Below, piece by piece: positions 58,328 through 64,000 of a DNA stretch of 64,000 nt. Numbering within the stretch: the stretch's first letter is position 1; every line of letters starts with the position of its first letter. The notes beneath the pieces were generated by a model, which was not told the origin of the DNA, made no database searches, and saw nothing but the letters and a program-made list of their open reading frames with translations. A program made the position numbers and the translations under genes. This DNA is from Rhodococcus pseudokoreensis (GTDB lineage: Bacteria > Actinomycetota > Actinomycetes > Mycobacteriales > Mycobacteriaceae), in NCBI RefSeq assembly GCF_017068395.1, contig NZ_CP070619.1, forward strand, positions 7,812,001 to 7,876,000, given 5' to 3'.

Positions 58328-59203
58328 TCAGGCGTCGCCGGGGGAGATGCCCAGACGCTGCAGGCGGACCGGGTCGGCCAGGATGTCGATCCGGACGATC
58401 TTCCCGCCCGCGACGGTGAACGCCATGACCGAGAACGTCTTCCCGTCGGGTGCGGTCACCACCCCGGGCGCGCCGTTCACCAGGGCGAGCCGGCCGAAAG
58501 GAGCGAAACGCGAGAACGTGAGGGCCTGCTCGCCGACTGCGCGGGCTCCGCGCACCATGTCGAACCCGTCGGCGCCGCGGTCGGCCCGCAGAACGATGTC
58601 CGGGTCGAGCAGGGCGAGGAGGTCGTCGAACCTGCCGCCCCGCGAGGCGGTCATGAATGCCTCGACCACCTCGCGCTGCCGGGTCGGGTCGGTCTCCGGG
58701 GCGGGCCCCGATCCCTGGACTCGCCGGCGCGCCCGGCTCGCGAGTTGCCGGGTCGCGGCGGGCGTGCGGTCGGCGATCGGGGCGATCTCGTCGAAGGACA
58801 GGGCGAACATGTCGTGCAGCACGAAGGCGAGCCGCTCGGCGGGCGTCAGCGTGTCGAGAATCACCAGCAGCGCGAGACCGACGGAGTCGCCGAGCACCGC
58901 CTCGTGCTCGGGAACGGTCCCGTCCACCTCGCGCACGATCGGATCCGGAACATGGACCTCCAGGGGATCCTCGCGCCGCGCCTTGCGGGACCGGAGCATG
59001 TCGAGGCAGACCCTCCCGACGACCGTCGTCAGCCAACCGCGCAGGTTCTGCACGTCGGACGTCTCGGCCCGGCTGAGCCGCAGCCAGCCCTCCTGCACGG
59101 CGTCCTCCGCCTCGCCGATCGAGCCGAGCATCCGGTATGCGACCGCCGACAGATGCGTCCGGTTCTCCTCGAAGCGGTGCGCCAGAACTTCGTTGTCGTT
59201 CAT
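58328..59203 (-). CDS. ECF41-type sigma factor with C-terminal SnoaL-like domain (SigJ-like)
   Basis: 291 residues. Sigma region 2 (RMLGSIGEAEDAVQEGWLRL) and region 4 (LTPAERLAFVLHDMFALSFDEIAPIADRTPAATRQLASRARRR, seen in parts) occupy about 10-175. About 195-290 is a SnoaL/NTF2-like fold (FMTASRGGRFDDLLALLDPDI). This design, with no separate anti-sigma factor, defines ECF41, in which the extension itself controls activity. ECF41 genes usually lie beside a carboxymuconolactone decarboxylase or oxidoreductase gene; such a gene, frameshifted, starts 88 bases away in divergent orientation. Confidence 0.88.
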   Translation of the reverse strand: MNDNEVLAHRFEENRTHLSAVAYRMLGSIGEAEDAVQEGWLRLSRAETSDVQNLRGWLTTVVGRVCLDMLRSRKARREDPLEVHVPDPIVREVDGTVPEHEAVLGDSVGLALLVILDTLTPAERLAFVLHDMFALSFDEIAPIADRTPAATRQLASRARRRVQGSGPAPETDPTRQREVVEAFMTASRGGRFDDLLALLDPDIVLRADRGADGFDMVRGARAVGEQALTFSRFAPFGRLALVNGAPGVVTAPDGKTFSVMAFTVAGGKIVRIDILADPVRLQRLGISPGDA

Positions 59204-59290
59204 CTGTCACATTCTCCCGTCGCGGTTCGTCATGTCAGAGAGAACGAAAAACAAGAGAAGGTACCCGAATACCCTTGGAGGCAGGCAATC

Positions 59291-59745
59291 ATGAAAGCCC
59301 GGATGACCAACCCCGCGATGATCGTTCCCGACGCCATGAAGTCTCTACTGGCGCTGGGGAAGGCCACGGCGAAGGCGAACGTGCCGCCGGTGACCCACGC
59401 CCTCGTGCACCTGCGGTCGAGCCAGATCAACGGCTGCAGCGTGTGCGTGGACATGCACGCGCGTGAACTGGAGAAGGAAGGCGAAACCAATCAGCGGATC
59501 TTCGCGGTGGCGGCGTGGCGGGAGGCCCCGTACTTCAGCGACGCCGAACGCTCGCGCTCGCGCTGGCCGAGTCGATGACCCGGCTGAGCGATCGACCGGA
59601 CCCGGTGCCGGACGAGGTGTGGGACGAGGCTGCCCGGCATTACGACGAGGAGCAACTCGCGTCGCTGGTGCTGTCGATCGCGGGCGTGAACCTGTGGAAC
59701 CGCATCAACGCCGCCACCCGGCAGGTCGCGGGCGGGCAGTGGTGA
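59291..59745 (+). pseudogene. Carboxymuconolactone decarboxylase / AhpD-like gene with a 1-base frameshift
   Basis: From ATG 59291 (GGAGG 9 bases upstream), the frame reads MIVPDAMKSLLALGKATAKA, then SQINGCSVCVDMHARELEK with the CxxC-x3-His active site, and EAPYFSDAER near 59549. It then shifts and stops at 59578. The -1 frame continues LALALAESMTRLSDRP through ASLVLSIAGVNLWNRINAATR to TGA 59745. One base, probably a C, is missing in the GC-rich run near 59549-59551. The intact product would be about 152 residues. It is divergent from, and likely driven by, the ECF41 sigma factor. Confidence 0.8.
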
Positions 59746-59895
59746 GGGGGACGGCTGAGAGGTCTCGATGAACCGTGCCTCACGGAAGTGTGAGACCGAT
59801 GGGCATACGTGTAGAGGGCGCGGCCAAGGGCTGAACGGTCTGCGTTGCACTTCAGGCCGAGTCACCGGTGCTCTGACTGTGTCGTATCGGGGCTC

Positions 59896-59901
59896 TACCG
59901 T
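59896..59901 (+). promoter_or_regulatory. Putative -10 element of the membrane gene at 59908
   Basis: TACCGT, 6 bases before ATG 59908. It supports this start over one 63 bases upstream. Confidence 0.4.
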
Positions 59902-59907
59902 CTGGGC

Positions 59908-60438
59908 ATGAATTTGGTCCCGTTGATTCAAGCCACGTTGGCTACAGCGCTATTCGTGATCGGTATTCCGGCCGCATTACAGCATTGGATGTGGGAACGT
60001 AGGGCGGCTGACCGGATCGAGCGCCAACAGAAGATCATCGATGCGGCAGGGGAGGAGTCTCCCGCTAGTGCCGTATTGCGAGAGGATAATAGGCGACTCG
60101 CACTTGAAGTCGCTGCAGTGCGTCGTCAACCCGAGGATGGATTCACTCGCGCCGTCACGATCATTGTTCTCGCCGGGACATCGTGGTCGGCGTACTTGTG
60201 GGTCCTCGAGAATTGGTTCCCCTACAGCTTTGGTGTTGCGATATTCGATAATCCCCTCTTGCTGTTCTCCGGAGTGGCATCAATTGTCGGCTCCTTTGGC
60301 ATCTTGATGATGTGGTTGGTCGTCCGGAAGGTGAGGCGATCGCTGCGTCGAATGTGGGTGGAGGAACACCTGCGCGCGTCGGAGGTCAACATGCGCGCGG
60401 CCGTTGGCCATGTGGCGAGCAAAGGATCCACACATTGA
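59908..60438 (+). CDS. Unknown three-span membrane protein, AT-richer gene
   Basis: 176 residues. One span at the N-terminus (LIQATLATALFVIGIPAAL), a charged helical stretch (ERRAADRIERQQKIIDAAGE, then REDNRRLALEVAAVRRQPED) that may form a coiled coil, then two spans (TRAVTIIVLAGTSWSAYLWVL and LLLFSGVASIVGSFGILMMWL) and a basic tail. It resembles no family I know. The GC content and codon choice (ATT, GCT, TTG, AAT) look different from the surroundings, and a tRNA gene is 190 bases away. The gene may be a lineage-specific or transferred insertion. Confidence 0.65.
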   Translation: MNLVPLIQATLATALFVIGIPAALQHWMWERRAADRIERQQKIIDAAGEESPASAVLREDNRRLALEVAAVRRQPEDGFTRAVTIIVLAGTSWSAYLWVLENWFPYSFGVAIFDNPLLLFSGVASIVGSFGILMMWLVVRKVRRSLRRMWVEEHLRASEVNMRAAVGHVASKGSTH

Positions 60439-60631
60439 TAGCGATCGAGCACGTCTTCTCAATAAGTCTTGACGTCGGCGTTGGGCGGCGATGCGGCGAG
60501 CGTGGACCAGGCAGCGACACTCAGCGGGTCGCGCTTTCCGAAATCCGGACTTCAATCAATACGTGATCACGGGTGGTCACGTTCATTTCGCTCGGTCGAA
60601 GTTGAAGGGCCAGCTACCTGGCTCTTCGCAG
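60439..60631. other. Gene-free, lower-GC stretch before the tRNA
   Basis: 193 bases without a convincing gene, repeat or terminator. It continues the lower GC content of the preceding membrane-protein gene and ends at the 3' side of the tRNA, where integration remnants are often found. I could not identify an attachment-site repeat. Confidence 0.4.
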
Positions 60632-60705
60632 TGCCCTCGGTGAGACTCGAACTCACACTGGACGGGTTTTGAATCCGTTTCCTCTGCCAATTGGGATACG
60701 AGGGC
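60632..60705 (-). tRNA. tRNA with Leu anticodon CAA and short variable arm
   Basis: 74 bases on the minus strand, G1 at 60705 and discriminator A73 at 60632, with no encoded CCA. Acceptor GCCCTCG pairs with CGAGGGC. The T arm GTGAG-TTCGAGT-CTCAC is perfect. The anticodon stem ACGGA/CCCGT has one A-C mismatch under a TTCAAAA loop, giving anticodon CAA. The variable region is only 5 bases (CCAGT), not the long arm of normal tRNA-Leu. The D stem has three pairs. A promoter TTGACT-N16-TACAGT stands just upstream. In M. tuberculosis a tRNA-Leu is annotated near Rv1626, consistent with the neighbouring pdtaR. Confidence 0.85.
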
Positions 60706-60720
60706 GTGTTGCGCTGTACC

Positions 60721-60748
60721 ACTGTAGAAGATCGCCGTCGGGAGTCAA
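60721..60748 (-). promoter_or_regulatory. Promoter of the tRNA gene
   Basis: On the minus strand TTGACT (60748-60743), 16 bases, then TACAGT (60726-60721), with the tRNA 5' end 15 bases further on. This is the best -35/-10 pair in the window. Confidence 0.7.
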
Positions 60749-60814
60749 CCACCGGTACCCTTCTAACGTTCGCTCCCCGCGCCGGGGTCGTCCGAGCAGA
60801 GGAGAATGGTGGCC

Positions 60815-61435
60815 ATGAATGCTCCCCAGCAGCAAGGTGTGCCGTCGCAGCCGCGACGGGTCGTGGTGGCCGAGGACGAGGCGCTGATCAGGCTCGATCT
60901 GGTCGAGATGCTGCGGGAAGAGGGCTACGACGTGGTCGGTGAGGCGGGGGACGGGCAGGCCGCCGTCGACCTGGCGGTGGAGCTGAAACCCGACCTCGTG
61001 ATCATGGACGTGAAGATGCCCCGCCGCGACGGGATCGATGCGGCCTCGGAGATCGCGGCGAAACGTATTGCGCCCGTGGTCATTCTCACAGCGTTCAGTC
61101 AGCGCGAGCTGGTGGAGCGGGCCCGCGACGCCGGGGCGATGGCCTATCTCGTCAAGCCGTTCTCCTCGGCAGACCTGGTGCCCGCGGTCGAGTTGGCCGC
61201 CAGCCGGTTCAAGGAGGTGACCGCGCTCGAGCGGGAGATCTCCGATCTGTCCGAGCGGCTGGAGACCCGCAAGATCGTCGAGCGGGCCAAGGGCGTGCTG
61301 ATGGACAAGCAGTCCTTGACCGAGCCCGAAGCGTTCAAGTGGATCCAGCGGGCCGCGATGGACCGCCGATCGACGATGAAGGCGGTCGCGCAGGTGGTGC
61401 TCGAGACCCTCGGCGGCGAAGCCCCCACGATCTGA
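60815..61435 (+). CDS. pdtaR: Response regulator with RNA-binding ANTAR domain, PdtaR
   Basis: 206 residues from ATG 60815, with GGAG 10 bases before it; an ATG at 60806 is too close to it. The receiver domain (about 15-130) has the acidic pair E20/D21, the phospho-acceptor D65 in VIMDVKMP, the Thr in LTAFSQRE and the Lys in YLVKPFSS. The C-terminal ANTAR domain (about 145-200, LETRKIVERAKGVLMDKQSL and WIQRAAMDRRSTM) binds hairpin pairs in mRNA leaders to antiterminate. M. tuberculosis Rv1626 has this place and layout and pairs with the orphan kinase PdtaS, not in this window. A GC hairpin CCCCG-CGC-CGGGG (60775-60787) lies in its leader. Confidence 0.93.
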   Translation: MNAPQQQGVPSQPRRVVVAEDEALIRLDLVEMLREEGYDVVGEAGDGQAAVDLAVELKPDLVIMDVKMPRRDGIDAASEIAAKRIAPVVILTAFSQRELVERARDAGAMAYLVKPFSSADLVPAVELAASRFKEVTALEREISDLSERLETRKIVERAKGVLMDKQSLTEPEAFKWIQRAAMDRRSTMKAVAQVVLETLGGEAPTI

Positions 61436-61489
61436 CCCCGCGAGATCGGCGGCAGCCGGAACGTTTTCGCGTCTTTCACCTCAAGGAAG

Positions 61490-62329
61490 TCAGCCGCCGG
61501 CGGAGAAGTCCGCGGAGCGGCTGACGTCGGCCCACGCGAGGGCCTCGGCGGCGCGTTCGCGGGACGACTTCTCGGCCATCTCGACGGCGCCGGCCCCGAG
61601 CAGCAGGCGCAGTGGGGCGTCCTCGGCGGCAACCACATCCATGATGATCCGAGCGGCCCGCGCCGGATCTCCCGGCTGGGTGCCGTCGGAGTCCTCCCGG
61701 TAGCGGTTCATCGCGCCGACCGTCGCCTCGTAGTCGGGTCCGACGGAACTGCGCCGCATCGACGAGCCCTGCCAGTCGGTGCGAAACGCCCCGGGTTCCA
61801 CGATGAGCACCTTCACCCCGAACGGTCTCACCTCGGCCGCCAGCACTTCGGAGAACCCCTCGACGGCGAACTTCGCGGCCTGGTATGCGCTCAGCCCGGG
61901 TGTGCCGCCGACGCGGCCCCCGACGGAGGAGAACTGCACGAAGCAGCCGCTGCGCTGCTCGCGCAGGATCGGCAGTGCGGCCCGGGTGACGTTGACGACG
62001 CCGAAGAAGTTGGCGTCGACCTGCTGCCGGAAGTCGTCGTCGGTCATCTCCTCGATCGGGACGCTGTTGGCGTAGCCGGCGTTGTTCACCACGACGTCGA
62101 GGCCGCCGAATTCGGCGACCGCGGTCGCAACGGCCGTGCGGGCGGCCGCGGCGTCGGTGACGTCGAGGGCGACGGTCCGAATCCGGTCGCCGCACGCGTC
62201 GAGTAGGTCGGCCAGCTGTTCGGGCTTGCGGGCGGTGGCGACGACGTTGTCGCCACCGCGCAGGACCGCGGTCGCGAGTTCCCGGCCGAAACCGCGTGAA
62301 CTACCGGTGATGAGCCAGGTCTTGGTCAT
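61490..62329 (-). CDS. Short-chain dehydrogenase/reductase
   Basis: 279 residues from ATG 62329. TWLITGSSRGFGRELATAVL with TGxxxGxG at about 8-16, LDVTDAA near 60, VNNAGYANS near 85 and the active-site YQAAKFAVEGFSEVLAAE near 155-160 are those of NAD(P) SDRs close to oxidoreductases YkgN/FabG-like. Substrate unknown. It is divergent from a TetR gene with a perfectly placed imperfect palindrome between them, so the two likely form a ligand-responsive pair. Confidence 0.9.
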   Translation of the reverse strand: MTKTWLITGSSRGFGRELATAVLRGGDNVVATARKPEQLADLLDACGDRIRTVALDVTDAAAARTAVATAVAEFGGLDVVVNNAGYANSVPIEEMTDDDFRQQVDANFFGVVNVTRAALPILREQRSGCFVQFSSVGGRVGGTPGLSAYQAAKFAVEGFSEVLAAEVRPFGVKVLIVEPGAFRTDWQGSSMRRSSVGPDYEATVGAMNRYREDSDGTQPGDPARAARIIMDVVAAEDAPLRLLLGAGAVEMAEKSSRERAAEALAWADVSRSADFSAGG

Positions 62330-62404
62330 GGGAGGTCCCGTTTCTGCTTGCAACTGACTGGTTGGATACTTACGGACCCATGAAACACCCGCGCGGCGAA
62401 GCTG

Positions 62405-62424
62405 TCAACCAACTGGTTAGTTGA
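62405..62424. promoter_or_regulatory. Putative TetR operator between SDR and regulator
   Basis: TCAACCAACTGGTTAGTTGA has 9-base arms with one mismatch and a 2-base centre. It abuts TAGTGT (62425-62430), the presumed -10 of the TetR gene. A second ACTGGTT half-site lies at about 62357-62363 near the SDR start. Confidence 0.65.
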
Positions 62425-62430
62425 TAGTGT
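62425..62430 (+). promoter_or_regulatory. Putative -10 element of the TetR gene at 62437
   Basis: TAGTGT, 6 bases before ATG 62437, directly after the palindrome. Confidence 0.5.
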
Positions 62431-62436
62431 GGGCGC

Positions 62437-62997
62437 ATGGTCCGTGATGCAGAGGCAACGAAGAAACGACTACTCGACGCGGCGGCGGCCGAGTTCGCCG
62501 AATTCGGTATCGCCGGGGCGCGGGTCGACCGCATCGCCCGCGCCGCGAAGGCGAACAAGTCGATGATCTACGCGTACTTCGGTGACAAGGGGCAACTGTT
62601 CGACGCCGTCTTCGCCGCCCACGTGGTGGCGTTCACCGAGCAGGTGCGCTTCGACGCCACCGACCTCCCCGGCTACGCGGGACGCTCGTTCGACCTGTAC
62701 GAGGACAACCCGGCGACGCTGCGGCTCGCCACCTGGTACCAACTGGAGCGGCCCGACGGTGAGCCGCTCCAGGTGGTGGTCGCGTCCAACCGGTCGAAGC
62801 TCGCCGACATCGAGCGGGCGCAGAAAAGTGGTGTGCTGCCAACCCGATTCGCGCCGGTGGAGTTGCTCGCCGTCGTCCGGTCCGTCGCGATGTCCTGGCA
62901 CACGCAGACCCCGGAACTCGGCGCGTCGGCGCCCGCGGACCGGGCCCGCCGGCGTCAGGTGGTGGTCGAGTCCGTGCGCCTTCTCGTCGGCGCCTGA
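62437..62997 (+). CDS. TetR-family transcriptional regulator
   Basis: 186 residues. The helix-turn-helix AGARVDRIARAAKANKSMIYAYF (about 28-50, seen in parts) is of the TetR type, and the C-terminal part, with WYQLERPDG and RSKLADIERAQKSG, resembles TetR_C proteins. It is divergent from the SDR gene and shares the palindrome at 62405-62424. Probably it represses itself and the SDR gene until an unknown small molecule binds. Leaderless start at ATG 62437. Confidence 0.9.
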   Translation: MVRDAEATKKRLLDAAAAEFAEFGIAGARVDRIARAAKANKSMIYAYFGDKGQLFDAVFAAHVVAFTEQVRFDATDLPGYAGRSFDLYEDNPATLRLATWYQLERPDGEPLQVVVASNRSKLADIERAQKSGVLPTRFAPVELLAVVRSVAMSWHTQTPELGASAPADRARRRQVVVESVRLLVGA

Positions 62998-63163
62998 CGC
63001 CCGCCACGCTACGGCCGCGTAAACACTCGTCGTATTCAGATCACAGTAAGGTCACGAGCCTTTCCGGACCGATCGCGAAAGCCGCCGGACCGCTAGCGTC
63101 TGATCCCACAGCGGACGCCAACTCGGGTGGCGCCCGTACACAGGTGATCTAAGGAGAGTTTGG

Positions 63164-64000
63164 ATGGCTAAACGGACCCTCGTGCGGGCGGCCGCGGTTC
63201 TCGGCGCGGCATCTCTCGCACTGGCAGGTTGTAGTTCGGACAGTGGCGACGACTCCGCGAGCGGGAGTGGCAGCTCTGCCTCGGCCACCACTGTTTCCAC
63301 CGACTGCACCCCCGAAAAAGCGGCGGCAGCCGGTGCCCCGTCCACGGCGCCGCTGAAGATCGGCACCCTGCTCCCCGACACGGGGAGCCTCTCCTTCCTC
63401 GGACCGCCGATGGTGGCGGGCACCCAGCTCGGCGTCAATGACGTCAACGCTGCAGGCGGGGTTCTCGGCCAGCCCGTCCAGCTGATTCCCGGCGACTCGG
63501 GCGACACCACCACCGACACCGCGAACACCACCGTGGACCGGGAACTGGCCGCGGGCACCCAGGTGATCATCGGTGCGGCGTCGTCGTCGGTGTCGCTGAA
63601 GGTCATCGACAAGGTGTCCAGCGCCGGCGTCGTGATGTTCTCGCCGGCCAACACGTCCGACCAGTTCGTCTGCTACCCGGACAAGGGGCAGTACTTCCGC
63701 ACCGCCCCCACCGACGTGCTGCAGGCTCAGGCTGTGTCGCAACTCATCTCGGACGACGGCGGTCAGCGCGTGTCCATCCTGGCCCTGAACGACCCGTACG
63801 GCACCGGGCTCGCCGACAACATCCAGAAGAACCTCGTCGACGCGGGCATCCCCGAGGACCAGATCCAGAAGATCATCTACGACCCCAACGCGCAGTCGTT
63901 CAACTCTGAGGTCGACCAGGTCAAGGACTTCGCCCCGGACGCCGTCGCGGTGGTCGGATTCGAGGAGTCGGCCAAGATCATCACCCGTATGCACGAGGTC
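63164..64000 (+). CDS. Branched-chain-amino-acid-type substrate-binding lipoprotein (3' end cut by window)
   Basis: 279 codons visible from ATG 63164, with AAGGAGAG 6 bases before it. The first 22 residues are a signal peptide ending in LALAGC, so Cys23 is lipidated by Lgt and anchors the protein outside the membrane. The mature part (about 65 onward) is a type I periplasmic-binding fold of the Peripla_BP_6 family: KIGTLLPDTGSLSFLGPPMV, ELAAGTQVIIGAASSSVS, SILALNDPYGTGLADN. Such proteins deliver branched-chain amino acids, amides or urea to a LivHMGF-type ABC transporter, which should follow to the right. Confidence 0.9.
   Translation, partial: MAKRTLVRAAAVLGAASLALAGCSSDSGDDSASGSGSSASATTVSTDCTPEKAAAAGAPSTAPLKIGTLLPDTGSLSFLGPPMVAGTQLGVNDVNAAGGVLGQPVQLIPGDSGDTTTDTANTTVDRELAAGTQVIIGAASSSVSLKVIDKVSSAGVVMFSPANTSDQFVCYPDKGQYFRTAPTDVLQAQAVSQLISDDGGQRVSILALNDPYGTGLADNIQKNLVDAGIPEDQIQKIIYDPNAQSFNSEVDQVKDFAPDAVAVVGFEESAKIITRMHEV

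Overview
The window is a GC-rich actinobacterial chromosome segment. It most likely comes from a Rhodococcus of the opacus/jostii type. This is inferred from the dense four-base ATGA/GTGA gene overlaps, the many GTG starts, the leaderless promoters, and a gene order that follows the Mycobacterium tuberculosis Rv1590-Rv1626 and Rv0247c-Rv0250c blocks. No gene-free stretch exceeds 300 bases. I saw no CRISPR array, insertion sequence, prophage or rRNA.

Layout. 1-4180 (minus): treY (cut by the window edge) and glgX, for trehalose and glycogen metabolism. 4259-7463: divergent bioA and bioF-bioD. 7473-8264: two VOC-fold proteins. 8436-12251: a succinate dehydrogenase operon (small protein, membrane anchor, sdhA, sdhB) with a Crp-like site upstream. 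12295-14887: a fatty-acid-hydroxylase-like protein, a FadR-type regulator and a secreted lipase. 14965-17575: bioQ, bioB, bsaP and a DUF2567 membrane protein. 17565-19500: SDR/TetR pair and an SDR fragment. 19510-23794: nrtR and the nadA-nadB-nadC operon for de novo NAD. 23846-27819: LysE exporter, secreted GH1 glycosidase and a long acyl-CoA dehydrogenase.

28047-36080 is the histidine cluster (hisD, hisC, hisB, two membrane-protein genes, hisH, a frameshifted small membrane gene, priA, impA, hisF, hisI). A small insert follows (tautomerase, MarR, DODA-type dioxygenase, peroxiredoxin). Then comes the tryptophan cluster trpE-orf-trpC-trpB-trpA, running into lgt. There is no trpF, which fits PriA serving both pathways. 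44786-54313 holds a TM2 protein, gltB-gltD, pyk and tesB. 54420-60438 is accessory: a small acidic protein, a BacA/SbmA-like ABC transporter, a DUF4185 protein, an SRPBCC protein, an ECF41-type sigma factor beside a frameshifted carboxymuconolactone decarboxylase, and an AT-richer membrane-protein gene. The right end has a tRNA with a Leu(CAA) anticodon, the ANTAR regulator pdtaR, an SDR/TetR pair and the start of a branched-chain-amino-acid-type binding lipoprotein.

How it fits together. The two biotin loci, about 10 kb apart, carry near-identical 13-15 bp palindromes matching the BioQ box, and a TetR gene sits beside one of them, so they form a local BioQ regulon. nrtR and nadA are separated by a perfect 8-7-8 palindrome. 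Many genes start at an ATG or GTG 6-8 bases after a TANNNT element, which helped fix several starts. The most interesting non-genic signals are two copies of a long perfect palindrome lying exactly between convergent genes, two independent arrays of 24-bp hairpin repeats at gene ends, a 15-bp-arm inverted repeat before the ABC transporter, and two single-base frameshifts in small genes.
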